NCBI GenBank assembly: GCA_035459025.1
Contig: DATHYT010000063.1
Span: forward strand, 1 to 64,000
Direction: 5' to 3'
Source of the DNA: JAABQT01 sp035459025
GTDB lineage: Bacteria > Pseudomonadota > Gammaproteobacteria > Burkholderiales > SG8-39
Length of the DNA stretch: 64,000 nt
This document shows positions 16,950-26,785 of the stretch, one piece after another; position 1 is the stretch's first letter; each line of letters starts with the position of its first letter. Made by a program: the position numbers and the translations under genes. Below the pieces are notes generated by a model. It was not told where the DNA came from and made no database searches. It saw only the letters and a list, made by a program, of their open reading frames with translations.

Positions 16950-17825
16950 GTGCCGGTCGAGATCTATCTCAACGTCGCCGCCAGCGGCCTGCTGACCGGG
17001 CTGGTCTACGGGCTGATGGCGCTCGGCCTGTCGGTCATCTTCGGCGTCGTGCGCGTCGTGAACTTCGCGCACGGCGAGATGATGACGCTGGCGATGTACC
17101 TGACGCTGGTGCTGTTCTCGGCGCTCAAGCTCGACCCGCTCATCCTGCTCGTGCCGGTCGCCGCGGTCCTGTTCGTCTTCGGCTACCTGCTGCAGCGGGG
17201 GCTCATCAACCCGTTCATCAACCGGCCCGAGCACAGCCAGTTCATGCTGCTGGTGGCGGTGGCGCTGGTCCTGGTGAACGTGCAGCTGATCGTCTTCGGC
17301 CCCGACGCGCAAGGCATCCGCACCGCCTACTCCTTCGACAGCTTCCAGCTCGGCGCGCTGATCGTGGACGCTTCCAAGGTGTACGCCGCCGGCGCCGCGC
17401 TGGTGGTCGCCGGCGCCCTGTTCGCCTTCTTCCGCTGGACGCTCCTTGGCAAGGCGATCCGTGCCTGTGCCGACAACTACGACGGCGCGCGCGTGGTGGG
17501 CCTCGACGTGAAGCGCCTCTACGCGCTTACCTTCGGCATCGGCTCGGCCTGCGTCGGCGCCGCGGGCGCCATGCTGATGGCGGTGATCGACGTCACGCCC
17601 ACCATCGGCCCGGCCTACACGCTGCTCGCCTTCGTCATCGTGATCACCGGGGGGCTCGGGTCGATGCCGGGGGCGCTGCTCGGCGGGCTGCTGATCGGGC
17701 TCACCGAGGCGCTGGGGGGAGTCCTGTTCACGCCGTCGGCGAAGAGCATGTTCGCCTTCGGGCTGCTGGTGCTGGTGCTGCTGTTCCGCCCGCAGGGCAT
17801 CCTCGGCCGTAAGGCCGCGGCATGA
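16950..17825 (+). CDS. Branched-chain-type ABC transporter permease, LivH-like (system 1)
   Basis: A 291-residue inner-membrane permease with about eight hydrophobic segments. Hallmarks include GLVYGLMALGLSVIFGVVRVVNFAHGEMM at the N-terminus (cited here by its positions, about residues 17-45), the EAA-type loop RACADNYDGARVVGLDVKRLY and the C-terminal LLFRPQGILGRKA. The start is GTG 16950, just after the hairpin and without a visible ribosome site. Its stop overlaps the next permease start (ATGA). It pairs with LivM to form the membrane channel. Confidence 0.9.
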   Translation: MPVEIYLNVAASGLLTGLVYGLMALGLSVIFGVVRVVNFAHGEMMTLAMYLTLVLFSALKLDPLILLVPVAAVLFVFGYLLQRGLINPFINRPEHSQFMLLVAVALVLVNVQLIVFGPDAQGIRTAYSFDSFQLGALIVDASKVYAAGAALVVAGALFAFFRWTLLGKAIRACADNYDGARVVGLDVKRLYALTFGIGSACVGAAGAMLMAVIDVTPTIGPAYTLLAFVIVITGGLGSMPGALLGGLLIGLTEALGGVLFTPSAKSMFAFGLLVLVLLFRPQGILGRKAAA

Positions 17826-18820
17826 GGCACCTCCTCGACGACGTGCCGCGCCGCGGCCTGTGGTTCCTCGCGGCGCTGCTCGCGCTGCTGCTCGTCTTTC
17901 CGTTCTTCGCGAGCGGGTACCTGCTCGCCGTCGGCTTCCTGATCCTGTACTTCGCCTACGTCGGCCAGGCCTGGAACGTCATGATGGGCTTCGCCGGGCA
18001 GCTCTCGCTCGGCCACTCGCTCTATGTCGGCCTGGGCGCCTACGCGGCCGCGGCGCTCTACGTGCACTTCGGCGTGAGCCCCTGGGTCGGGCTCGGCGCC
18101 TCGATCGCGGTGTGCGCGCTCGCCGGCGCCGTGATCGGCTTTCTCGCCTTCCGCTTCGGCGTGGCGGGCGTGTACTTCGCCATCCTCACCATCGCGTTCG
18201 CGGAATTCGCGCGCATCGGCTTCGACCATTTCGCCTGGGTGCGCGGATCCTCGGGCCTCTTTCTGCCGGTGGCGAACTACACCGAGAACGACCTGTGGAA
18301 CCTGCGCGGCAGCCCGACGATGTTCTACTACCTGATGCTCGCGCTCACGGTCGCGGCGTTCGTGCTGTGCCACGCGCTGCTCCGCAGCCGCATGGGCTAC
18401 TACTGGCTCGCAATCCGCGAGAGCCCCGAGGCCGCGCAGGCGCTCGGCGTGAACCTGTTCCGCTACAAGATGGCGGCGGTGGTGCTTTCGGCGGCCATGA
18501 CCTCGCTCGCCGGCGTGGTGTTCGCCTTCTACTACAACAACCTCTTTCCCGAGCAGATCTTCCACATCTCGCGCTCGATCGAGCTGATCCTGGGACCGAT
18601 CATCGGCGGCATCGGCACGCTCGCCGGCCCGATCGTGGGCGCGTTCCTGCTCACCGGGCTCGCCGAGGGCCTGCGCGAGCTGATGCTGCAGCTCGGCATC
18701 GAGGTGCCCGGCGTGAAGCAGGTGTTCTACGGACTGTGCCTGCTGCTGGTGGTGATGTTCCTGCCCCATGGCGTGTGGCCGCCGCTCGCGCGCCGGCTCG
18801 GCCTCGAGCGCAAGCGCTGA
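17822..18820 (+). CDS. Branched-chain-type ABC transporter permease, LivM-like (system 1)
   Basis: A 332-residue inner-membrane permease with around ten hydrophobic segments. Family features are AYVGQAWNVMMGFAGQLSLGH near the N-terminus, the cytoplasmic coupling loop with AIRESPEAAQALGVN, and the LGPIIGGIGTLAGPIVGAFL segment. It begins in an ATGA overlap with the LivH-like gene and stops one base before the ATPase gene. It partners the LivH-like permease. Confidence 0.9.
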   Translation: MRHLLDDVPRRGLWFLAALLALLLVFPFFASGYLLAVGFLILYFAYVGQAWNVMMGFAGQLSLGHSLYVGLGAYAAAALYVHFGVSPWVGLGASIAVCALAGAVIGFLAFRFGVAGVYFAILTIAFAEFARIGFDHFAWVRGSSGLFLPVANYTENDLWNLRGSPTMFYYLMLALTVAAFVLCHALLRSRMGYYWLAIRESPEAAQALGVNLFRYKMAAVVLSAAMTSLAGVVFAFYYNNLFPEQIFHISRSIELILGPIIGGIGTLAGPIVGAFLLTGLAEGLRELMLQLGIEVPGVKQVFYGLCLLLVVMFLPHGVWPPLARRLGLERKR

Positions 18821-18821
18821 C

Positions 18822-19541
18822 ATGCTCCGGATCGAGGGCCTCACCAAGAGCTTCCGCGGGCTGCGCGCGGTGCATGACGCGAGCTTCGCGGTGCCCGAGG
18901 GCGCCATCGTCGGGCTGATCGGCCCCAATGGCGCCGGCAAGACCACCTGCTTCAACATGATCGCGGGCGTGTTCCGCCCCGACGCCGGCCAGGTGCGCTT
19001 CGCCGGCCGGCGCATCGACGGCTGGCGGCCCGACCAGGTGTGCGCGGCCGGCATCGGGCGCACGTTCCAGATCGTGAAGCCGTTTGCGGGGCTGAGCGTC
19101 ATCGACAATGTGGTGGTCGGTGCGCTGCTAAAGTCAAAAGATGTCTCGGCGGCGAAAAGCTACGCCGCCGAGATCCTGGAAAGGCTGGGGCTCGGAGCCA
19201 AGCGCGGGCTCCCTGCTTCATCGCTGACGCTGCCCGACCGCAAGCGGCTGGAAGTCGCGCGCGCCCTTGCCACGCGCCCGAAGCTGCTGCTGCTGGACGA
19301 GGTGATGGCGGGCCTGCGGCCGACCGAGTGCGACCAGATGGTCGACGTGTTCCGCGAGCTGAACCGCGCCGAAGGCCTCACGATCCTCCTCATCGAGCAC
19401 GTGATGCGCGCGGTGATGGCGCTGGCGCAGACGATCGTGGTGCTGCACCACGGCGAGGTGATCGCGCGCGGCGCGCCGCAGGACGTGGTGCGCGACCCCG
19501 CGGTGCTCGAGTGCTACCTGGGCGAGGAAACGCCGGTCTGA
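18822..19541 (+). CDS. ABC transporter ATP-binding protein, LivG-like (system 1)
   Basis: A 239-residue ATPase. Walker A is GPNGAGKTT (about 34-42), the Q-loop region is GRTFQIVKPF, and Walker B is LLLLDEVMAGL. The canonical LSGGQ signature is degenerate (SSLTLPDRKRLEVARAL), as usual in LivG-type proteins, where SxxxLxxGQRRLEIARAL is typical. The ATG at 18822 is one base past the LivM-like stop; the upstream in-frame extension is part of that gene. It pairs with the LivF-like ATPase to drive import. Confidence 0.9.
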   Translation: MLRIEGLTKSFRGLRAVHDASFAVPEGAIVGLIGPNGAGKTTCFNMIAGVFRPDAGQVRFAGRRIDGWRPDQVCAAGIGRTFQIVKPFAGLSVIDNVVVGALLKSKDVSAAKSYAAEILERLGLGAKRGLPASSLTLPDRKRLEVARALATRPKLLLLDEVMAGLRPTECDQMVDVFRELNRAEGLTILLIEHVMRAVMALAQTIVVLHHGEVIARGAPQDVVRDPAVLECYLGEETPV

Positions 19542-20245
19542 TGCTCGCCGTCGAGAACCTCGACCTCTACTACGGCGACGCGCAGGCGCTCGCCGGCGTG
19601 TCGCTGGAGGTGCCGCAGGGCGAGATCGTGGCCATCGTCGGCGCGAACGGCGCGGGCAAGAGCTCGCTCATCCGCACCATCGCCGGCATCGAGCGCGCGC
19701 GCGCCGGGCGCATCACGTTCAAGGGCGCCGACCTCACGCGCCTGGAGTCGCACCGCATCTGCAACCTCGGCATCGGCCAGGTGGCCGAGGGCCGCCAGGT
19801 GTTTCCGAGCCTCACCGTCGAGGAGAACCTGCAGATGGGGGCACTGCTGCCGCGCGCGCGCGCCGGCGCGGCGCGGGCACTCGAGGAGGCGTACGCCATG
19901 TTCCCGCGGCTCGCCGAGCGGCGTACGCAGCTTGCCGGGACGCTCTCGGGCGGCGAGCAGCAGATGCTCGCCATCGGCCGCTGCCTGATGGGCCAGCCCG
20001 AGCTCGTCATGTTCGACGAACCCTCGCTCGGGCTCGCGCCGCTCGTCGTGCAGGAGGTGCTGCACACGATCCGCGCGCTGAACGCGCGCGGACTCACGGT
20101 GCTGCTCGTCGAGCAGAACGTGGCCGTGTCGCTCAAGCTCTCGAGCCGCGCCTACGTGCTCGAGAACGGCAGCATCGTGATGCGCGGCACCGGCGCCGAG
20201 CTGCTGCGCGACGACCGCGTGCGGCAGGCCTACCTCGGTCTGTAG
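19541..20245 (+). CDS. ABC transporter ATP-binding protein, LivF-like (system 1)
   Basis: A 234-residue ATPase with Walker A GANGAGKSS, the LivF-typical GIGQVAEGRQVFPSLTVEENL, signature LSGGEQQMLAIGRCL, Walker B ELVMFDEPSLGL and the switch LLVEQNV. It starts inside the LivG-like stop (TGATG, one shared base). It is the last gene of the five-gene importer; the next gene (hslO) appears to have its own -10 box overlapping the LivF-like stop codon. Confidence 0.91.
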   Translation: MLAVENLDLYYGDAQALAGVSLEVPQGEIVAIVGANGAGKSSLIRTIAGIERARAGRITFKGADLTRLESHRICNLGIGQVAEGRQVFPSLTVEENLQMGALLPRARAGAARALEEAYAMFPRLAERRTQLAGTLSGGEQQMLAIGRCLMGQPELVMFDEPSLGLAPLVVQEVLHTIRALNARGLTVLLVEQNVAVSLKLSSRAYVLENGSIVMRGTGAELLRDDRVRQAYLGL

Positions 20246-20248
20246 AAT
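20243..20248 (+). promoter_or_regulatory. Candidate -10 box for a leaderless hslO transcript
   Basis: TAGAAT lies exactly 6 bases before the GTG start of hslO, placing the predicted transcription start at the first base of the coding region. The box overlaps the TAG stop of the LivF-like gene. No ribosome site other than GGAG within the 6-base gap is present. Confidence 0.35.
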
Positions 20249-20254
20249 CGGAGC

Positions 20255-21073
20255 GTGCAGACCGACTACGTGCAGCGGTTCCTGTTCGAGCGCCTGGCGA
20301 TCCGCGGACGCCTCGTCTGCCTCACCGGCGCCTGGACCCGAATGCTGGAGGGCCGCGGCTATCCCGCGCGCATTGCCGAGACGCTCGGCCACGGCACGGC
20401 GCTCGCGGTGCTGCTCGGTGCGGGCCAGAAGGGCGCGGGACGGGTGACGCTGCAGGCGCAGGGCTCGGGGCCGCTCAAGCTGCTGGTCGCCGATTGCACT
20501 TCAGAGCTCAAGGTGCGCGGCATGGCGCATTACGCCGGCGAGGCGCCCGAGCTCGGCGACGGCCGTCTCGCCGTCAGCTACGAGGACGACGCCAGCGGCC
20601 GGATCTACCAGAGCCTCGTGCCGCTGGAAGGCGCCACGCTGGCCGAGGTATTCGAGAATTACCTGCGCCGCTCGGAGCAGCGCGAGGCGTTCCTGCACCT
20701 GCGCGCGAGCGATGCGGCGCTCTGCGGCCTGCTGCTCGAGAAGCTGCCGGGCGCCGACGAAAAGGACGCCGACGGCTGGAACCGCGTCACCACCCTCGCC
20801 GCGACGCTGACGCTGGAGGAAACGGTTGACGCCCAGCCCTACGACCTGCTGGTGAAGCTGTTCCACGAGGAGCTGCTGCGCGTATTCCGGCTCTACCCGG
20901 TCGAATACCACTGCCCGTGGAACCCGGCGAGCGTCGAGCGCGTGCTGAGAAGCCTCGGCCGGCCCGAAGTGGAATCGATCCTCGCCGAGAAAGGCGAGGT
21001 GGTCGTGAAAAACGAGATGTGCAACCACGAATACCGCTTCGACCGCGCGGCGGTCGAAGCGGTGTTCGCGTAG
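20255..21073 (+). CDS. hslO: Hsp33 family chaperone with a degraded zinc/redox switch
   Basis: A 272-residue Hsp33. The N-terminal substrate-binding fold is intact (QRFLFERLAIRGRLVCL, GHGTALAVLLGAG, LKVRGMA, YLRRSEQ). The C-terminal redox domain normally has C-x-C and C-x-x-C that bind zinc and sense oxidation. Here the first motif reads C220-P-W222 and the second N253-E-M-C256, so two of four cysteines are replaced while the surrounding sequence (VERVLRSLG, VESILAEKGEV, NHEYRFD) is well conserved. Zinc binding by four thiolates is impossible; activation by heat or a single disulfide C220-C256 remains conceivable. Start GTG 20255 follows a TAGAAT box by 6 bases. Confidence 0.88.
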   Translation: MQTDYVQRFLFERLAIRGRLVCLTGAWTRMLEGRGYPARIAETLGHGTALAVLLGAGQKGAGRVTLQAQGSGPLKLLVADCTSELKVRGMAHYAGEAPELGDGRLAVSYEDDASGRIYQSLVPLEGATLAEVFENYLRRSEQREAFLHLRASDAALCGLLLEKLPGADEKDADGWNRVTTLAATLTLEETVDAQPYDLLVKLFHEELLRVFRLYPVEYHCPWNPASVERVLRSLGRPEVESILAEKGEVVVKNEMCNHEYRFDRAAVEAVFA

Positions 21074-22188
<1,115 letters not shown>

Positions 22189-22189
<1 letters not shown>

Positions 22190-22818
22190 CAGGACTTCCT
22201 GGGCTTGGGTTTCTTGGGGATCTTGGGGAGCGTGGGCACGGCCACGCCGATCAGGCAGTCGCGCGTGACGAGTCCGGCGAGGCGCGCTTCGTCCCAGCCC
22301 CCGGTTGCGGCGGGGCGCATCGGCAGCACCATGTAGCGCATGTCGGCGTTCGAGTCGTGTACGCGGATCTGCACCTTCGCGGGCACCTTCAGGCCGAACT
22401 CGGCGAGCACCTTGCGCGGCTCGCGCACCATGCGGCTGCGATAGGGCTTGGACTTGTACCACTCGGGCGGCAGCCCGAGCAGGATCCGCGGGTAGCACGA
22501 GCACAGCGTGCAGACGATCGCGTTGTGCGTTTCGGGCGTGTTCTCGACCACGATGAGTCTCAGTCCCGGCACCTCGAAGCCGAGCTCCTCGGCGGCGCGG
22601 CTGCCGTTCTCGAGCAGGCGCGCCTTGTACGCGGGGTCGGCCCAGGCACGCGCCACCATCGCCGCGCCGCGCTCGGGGCCGCGCGCGCGCATCACGGCCA
22701 TCGCGCCCGCGATCGCATCCTCGGTGACGATGCCCTTCGCCACGAGGAGCTCGCGCAGGCTCACCTCCATCAGCTGGAAGTAGTTGTACGGCTCGTAGCG
22801 CCCCGTTTCCTGCTTCAC
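22189..22818 (-). CDS. Nitrile hydratase alpha / thiocyanate hydrolase gamma-type metal subunit
   Basis: A 209-residue protein carrying the metal centre of this family: V-C103-T-L-C106-S-C108, the claw motif whose cysteines are oxidised to sulfinic and sulfenic forms. Thr between the first two Leu/Cys positions indicates the cobalt type. Flanking PEWYKSKPYRSRMVREPR and LVTRDCLIGV are family signatures. The residue after C-S-C-Y-P is Arg where ordinary nitrile hydratases have Trp. GTG 22818 overlaps the stop of the preceding subunit (GTGA). With the two half-beta genes upstream it resembles thiocyanate hydrolase (beta-alpha-gamma order) and other three-subunit nitrile hydratases. Substrate undetermined. 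Confidence 0.9.
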
Positions 22819-23099
22819 GGCTCGATCCAGTGCTGGAAGATCTCGAGCTCGATCACGTCGTCGCGGCTTCCCCGATAGCCGGGCCACACGTCGCTCTGCC
22901 GGAAGCGCACGCGGTACAGCGGCTGCGCCGGCAGGCCGTCGCGCTGCTGCGCGAGCTCCTCGGGGTTCGGAAAGGCGCCGCACACCCGTTCCACGACGCC
23001 GGAGTGCCCGCGGATGTAGTACGGTGTTCTGACGTGGCCGAGCGGCGCGGCCTTGCGCACGCGCACCTTGTCGCCTGCGCGGTATCTAGCGTCGGGCAC
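22815..23099 (-). CDS. Nitrile hydratase beta C-terminal-half subunit
   Basis: A 94-residue protein equal to the C-terminal SH3-like barrel of nitrile hydratase beta: YRAGDKVRVR, GHVRTPYYIRGHSGVVERV, LYRVRFRQSDVW and the terminal IELEIFQHWIEP. The conserved Arg residues near the metal site (HVRTP and IRGH) are kept. GTG 23099 was chosen because a GAGG ribosome site lies 9 bases upstream; an ATG at 23135 is in frame but has no such site. It overlaps the N-half gene by about 14 bases. In classical nitrile hydratases both halves form a single chain; here they are separate, as in thiocyanate hydrolase. Confidence 0.85.
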   Translation of the reverse strand: MPDARYRAGDKVRVRKAAPLGHVRTPYYIRGHSGVVERVCGAFPNPEELAQQRDGLPAQPLYRVRFRQSDVWPGYRGSRDDVIELEIFQHWIEP

Positions 23100-23406
23100 G
23101 CTTTTCGACCTCGGCGAGCTTCCTGGCGAGCTCATCCGTCGTGAACACGCCCCTTTGAATCATGGTCTGCGTGAGCGAGATCACCCAGCGGTCGTAGTAG
23201 CCCATCTTGTCGTAGTCCGCCGGCGGCAGCGACTCGATGTTCTTCCGGAGCTCGTCCACCGTCATGCGCCTCTCGCCGCCCAGCACGCCGACGAGCAGCA
23301 TCATCATGGCGTCGACGCGCAGCTCCCAGTCGTCGTAGGCGTGCTCGGTCCGCCGCACCTTGCCGGCCGGCAGTCCGCCCATGTCGTGGTGGCTGCGCTC
23401 GATCAC
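23086..23406 (-). CDS. Nitrile hydratase beta N-terminal-half subunit
   Basis: A 106-residue helical protein matching the N-terminal half of nitrile hydratase beta. It begins (GTG 23406) with the family tag H-H-D-M-G-G, then AYDDWELRVDAMMMLLVG, VDELRKNIESLPPADYDKMGYYDRWV and a final charged helix. It corresponds to the thiocyanate hydrolase beta subunit (ScnB-like) in order and size, though shorter at the N-terminus. It is first of the three subunit genes and follows the acetamidase gene by 9 bases, all on the minus strand. Confidence 0.85.
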   Translation of the reverse strand: MIERSHHDMGGLPAGKVRRTEHAYDDWELRVDAMMMLLVGVLGGERRMTVDELRKNIESLPPADYDKMGYYDRWVISLTQTMIQRGVFTTDELARKLAEVEKRARR

Positions 23407-23415
23407 GGCCCAATG

Positions 23416-24348
23416 CTACTGCAGCAGGTCGCGCCGCACCATGGCGTGGACGCCCTTGTTGCCGTCCACGAGCTGCGTGACATGCAGGTCGGCCGCGAGG
23501 CTGCAGAAGACGTAGGCTTCGGCCGGTTTCCAGCCCTTCATCTCCACCAGCCAGGCGATCATGCCGCGCAGCGCCTGCTTCGCGGCGTCGTCCAGGTCTT
23601 CGTTCAGGCCGATCGTGATGTAGTGCGTCGGCGTGACGGCGCGCGGCATGGCGAGGGGCATGTGCTTGTGCAGCACCAGCTCGAACGTGCCCTTCAAGCA
23701 GGTCTCGAGCGCCGTGAGGCAGACCTCGCCGTCGCCCTGCACCGCGTGGCCGTCGCCGGCGGAGAAGTTCGCGCCCGGCACGAACACCGGCAGAAACAGC
23801 GACGTGCCCGGCACATACTCCTTGCAGTCCACGTTGCCGCCGAACTCGCGCGGCTCGACCGTGGAGATGCGCCCGTACTCGGCGCGCGGCGCGGTGGCGA
23901 GGATGCCGAAGAACGGCTGCAGCGGAATGGTCGGGCCCCAGGCGAGCTTCGCCGTCATCTTGTTGCGGTCGATCGGGATGACGCGCGCCTGGAACTCGGG
24001 GAAGTCCTCGGGCAGCGTGCCGCGCAAGGGCCGGATCACGTTCCAGCCCCAGTCGGCGGTGAGCTCGATCGCGCGGATCTTCACTTCCAGCGTGTCGCCC
24101 GGCATGGCGCCCTTCACCGCGATCGGGCCGGTGAGGATGTGCGGCCCGAGCTGGGGCTTCAACCTGGTGATGATCTCCTGGTGCGCGGGGCTGAAGCGCG
24201 TCTCGCCGGGGGCGACATCGGCCCAGCCCGAGACGGTGTCGACCACCACGGTGTCGCCGGACGCCACCTCGAGGCGCGGCGGCAGCTTCGCGTCGAAGTA
24301 GCCCCAGTGCACGTTTTCCACGGAAGGGTCGAGCCGGTGTTGCGCCAT
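23416..24348 (-). CDS. Acetamidase/formamidase family amidohydrolase
   Basis: A 310-residue FmdA/AmdA-type amidase that hydrolyses short aliphatic amides to acid and ammonia. Family motifs: HWGYFDAKLPP, GDTVVVDTVSG, GPHILTGPIAVKGAMPGDTLEV, then FGGNVDCKEYVPGTSLFLPVFVPGANFSAGDGHAVQGDGEV (positions about 165-205), including the metal-binding D-C and the GDGHA box, and SLAADLHVTQLVDG. An AGGAGA site lies before the ATG. Between a complete ABC importer and nitrile-hydratase-like subunits, it plausibly hydrolyses the amide made by that enzyme. Confidence 0.92.
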   Translation of the reverse strand: MAQHRLDPSVENVHWGYFDAKLPPRLEVASGDTVVVDTVSGWADVAPGETRFSPAHQEIITRLKPQLGPHILTGPIAVKGAMPGDTLEVKIRAIELTADWGWNVIRPLRGTLPEDFPEFQARVIPIDRNKMTAKLAWGPTIPLQPFFGILATAPRAEYGRISTVEPREFGGNVDCKEYVPGTSLFLPVFVPGANFSAGDGHAVQGDGEVCLTALETCLKGTFELVLHKHMPLAMPRAVTPTHYITIGLNEDLDDAAKQALRGMIAWLVEMKGWKPAEAYVFCSLAADLHVTQLVDGNKGVHAMVRRDLLQ

Positions 24349-24359
24349 GACGTTCTCCT

Positions 24360-25088
24360 TTAGTGCGCGCGCGCGATGCCCAGATGCTGCTCGAGGACTT
24401 CGGGCGCCTTCTCCAGCGCCGCCGGCGTGCCCTCGAAGACGAAGCGACCCGCCGAGACCACGTAGATGTAGTCCGCGACCGACATCGCGAGCGCGAAGTT
24501 CTGCTCGACGAGCAGCACCGCGTGGCCGTGCGCGCGCACGTCCTGCATGATGCTGCCCACCTGCTGCACGAGCTTGGGCGCGAGGCCCTCGCTCGGCTCG
24601 TCCATCAGGATCAGGTCGGGGTTCGCCATCAGCGCGCGCCCCACCGCGAGCATCTGCTGCTCGCCGCCGGAGAGCGCGCCGCCCGAATGCTGGATGCGCT
24701 CGGCGAGCTGCGGGAACTGCTCGAGCACCGCCGGCAGGTTCCAGCGCCCGGGGCGCGCCCGCGCGAGGCCGCTCGTGGGCAGCAGCAGGTTCTCGCGCAC
24801 CGAGAGCGAGCGGAAGATGCGCCGGCCCTGCGGCACGAGCGCGATGCCGGCCTGCGCGATGGCGTACGGCGGCCGGCCGGCGAGCGAGGCGCCCTTGAAG
24901 CGGATCTCGCCCTCGCGCGGCGGCGTGAGCCCGGCCACCGAGCGGATGAGCGTCGTCTTGCCCATGCCGTTCCTGCCGAGAATGGCGACGATGGTGCCCT
25001 CGCGCAGCTCGAGCGACAGCCCCTGCAGCACGTAGCTGTCGCCGTAGTACGTGTGGATGCCGCGGACCGACAGGAGAGACTCAGCCAC
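24360..25088 (-). CDS. ABC transporter ATP-binding protein, LivF-like (system 2)
   Basis: An ATPase of 242 residues from GTG 25088 (an ATG 15 bases upstream is also in frame). Walker A is GRNGMGKTT, the LivF block is GIALVPQGRRIFRSLSVRENL, signature LSGGEQQMLAVGRAL, Walker B LILMDEPSEGL and switch LLVEQNF. It overlaps the LivG-like gene by 8 bases and ends 11 bases before the acetamidase start. The gene order matches importers for amides, urea and branched-chain amino acids. Confidence 0.9.
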   Translation of the reverse strand: MAESLLSVRGIHTYYGDSYVLQGLSLELREGTIVAILGRNGMGKTTLIRSVAGLTPPREGEIRFKGASLAGRPPYAIAQAGIALVPQGRRIFRSLSVRENLLLPTSGLARARPGRWNLPAVLEQFPQLAERIQHSGGALSGGEQQMLAVGRALMANPDLILMDEPSEGLAPKLVQQVGSIMQDVRAHGHAVLLVEQNFALAMSVADYIYVVSAGRFVFEGTPAALEKAPEVLEQHLGIARAH

Positions 25089-25842
25089 GCAGCGCCTCCC
25101 CATGGCCGAAGTAGACGTCCCTCACCTGCGCGTTGGCGCGCACCTCATCGGGCGAGCCCTCGAGGATCACGCGTCCCTGGTGCAGCACGGTGACGCGGTC
25201 GGCGAGGCCGAGCGCCACGTCCATGTCGTGCTCGATCATGAGCAGCGTGATGCCGCGCGGCAGCGCCGCGATCATCTGCGAGATCCGCTGGCGCTCGGCG
25301 GGCGACAGTCCCGCGCAGGGCTCGTCGAGGAACAACACCTTCGGATTGGTGTTCAGCGCGAGCGCGAGCTCGAGCTGGCGCCGCTCGCCGTAGGACACGA
25401 GCTTCGCCGGCAGGTGCGCGCGGCCTTCGAGCCCGACGCGCGCGAGGCCCTCGAGCGCGCGCGCGCGCACCTCGTCGAACGCCTCGGCCGGCCGGTGCAG
25501 CACCCACTTGCGGCGGTCGGTGCCGACGATGGCGAGCGCGAGGTGCTCGCCGAGCGTGAGATCGGGGAACACGTTCGTGATCTGGAAGGTGCGCCCCATG
25601 CCGAGCGCCGTGCGGCGGTACTCCGGGTCGTGCGTCACGTCGCGGCCGAACAGCGCCACGCTGCCGCTCGTGGGCTTGAGCGTGCCGGTGATGCAGTGAA
25701 AGAGCGTGGTCTTGCCGGCGCCGTTCGGGCCGATCAGCACGCGCCGCTCGCCCGCGGCGACCGCGAGCGACACGCCGTCCACGGCGGCGAGCCCGCCGAA
25801 CACCTTGGCGAGGCTTTCCACGCGCAGTGCGGGATCAGCCAT
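25081..25842 (-). CDS. ABC transporter ATP-binding protein, LivG-like (system 2)
   Basis: A 253-residue ATPase; ATG 25842 (MADPALRVESL) overlaps the permease stop by 8 bases, and the upstream in-frame extension is a shadow. Walker A GPNGAGKTT, GMGRTFQITNVFPDLTLGEHL, the degenerate signature LVSYGERRQLELALAL, Walker B VLFLDEPCAGL and MIEHDMDVAL. The form RRQLELALAL resembles ATPases of urea/short-amide systems (UrtD-like) as well as LivG. Confidence 0.9.
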   Translation of the reverse strand: MADPALRVESLAKVFGGLAAVDGVSLAVAAGERRVLIGPNGAGKTTLFHCITGTLKPTSGSVALFGRDVTHDPEYRRTALGMGRTFQITNVFPDLTLGEHLALAIVGTDRRKWVLHRPAEAFDEVRARALEGLARVGLEGRAHLPAKLVSYGERRQLELALALNTNPKVLFLDEPCAGLSPAERQRISQMIAALPRGITLLMIEHDMDVALGLADRVTVLHQGRVILEGSPDEVRANAQVRDVYFGHGEALRG

Positions 25843-26785
25843 GGCGGCCCTTCGCGAGGCGCGCGCGGATGCGCTGCGCGATGCCCACCAGCCCCTGCGG
25901 CGCCCAGAGCACCGTCGCGATGAACACCGCGCCCATGATGGCATGGTGCATCTCGACGAAGCTCGAGACCCAGTTGCGCAGGCCCAGCACCACCGCCGCG
26001 CCGAGGAACGGGCCGACGATGCTGCCGGTGCCGCCCACGATCGCCATCAGCGCGGCTTCCACCGATACGGGAAAGGACGACGCTACCGGGTTCACGAACT
26101 TGTTGTAGTAGACGTAGAGCACGCCGGCGAAGCTCGCGAGCGCCCCGGAGAGCACGAACGCCGCGTACAGGTGCAGCCCCGTGCGGTAACCCAGGCTCTG
26201 CATGCGCGTCTCGCTCGCCTTGATGCCGCGCAGCCCCAGGCCGAAGGGCGAGCGGATGAGCACGCGGTAGCCCAGGCCGCACAGGATCACCGCGGCGAGC
26301 ACGACGTAGTAGTACTGCGTGTGCGAGGTGATGGCCGCCGGGCCAAGCGCCGGGAACGGCACGTTGGTCACGCCGTTGTCACCGCCCGTGAACGAGGACC
26401 AGCGGTGCGCCACGCCCCACACCACGTAGCCGAGCGCGATGGTGATCAGGATGAAGTACACGCCGCGCGTGCGCACCGAGATGCCGAACACCGCGGCGAG
26501 CAGCGTGCCGAGCACGATGCCCGCGGGCGCGGCGGCGATCGTCGGCCAGCCGTAGCGCACCTGGAGGATCGCCACCGTGTAGGCCGACACCGCGAAGAAG
26601 GAGGCGTGCGTCAGCGAGAACAGCCCCGCGTGGCCGAGCAGCAGGTCCACCGAAAGCGCGAGCAGACCGAAGATCAGCATCTGCGTGGCAAGCCCCGTCC
26701 AGAACGGCCCGCCGAGCCACGGCAGCGCCGCGGCGAAGGCGAGCGCGACCACGATCAGCGCGAGGCGGGCGCGGTCCACCCTCAT
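25835..26785 (-). CDS. Branched-chain-type ABC transporter permease, LivM-like (system 2)
   Basis: A 316-residue inner-membrane permease; ATG 26785 overlaps the stop of the LivH-like gene (ATGA). About nine hydrophobic segments are seen. Family blocks are LALSVDLLLGHAGLFSLTHASFF, the coupling loop GIKASETRMQSLGYRTGLHLY and MAIVGGTGSIVGPFLGAAVV. It pairs with the LivH-like protein next to it. Confidence 0.9.
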   Translation of the reverse strand: MRVDRARLALIVVALAFAAALPWLGGPFWTGLATQMLIFGLLALSVDLLLGHAGLFSLTHASFFAVSAYTVAILQVRYGWPTIAAAPAGIVLGTLLAAVFGISVRTRGVYFILITIALGYVVWGVAHRWSSFTGGDNGVTNVPFPALGPAAITSHTQYYYVVLAAVILCGLGYRVLIRSPFGLGLRGIKASETRMQSLGYRTGLHLYAAFVLSGALASFAGVLYVYYNKFVNPVASSFPVSVEAALMAIVGGTGSIVGPFLGAAVVLGLRNWVSSFVEMHHAIMGAVFIATVLWAPQGLVGIAQRIRARLAKGRHG

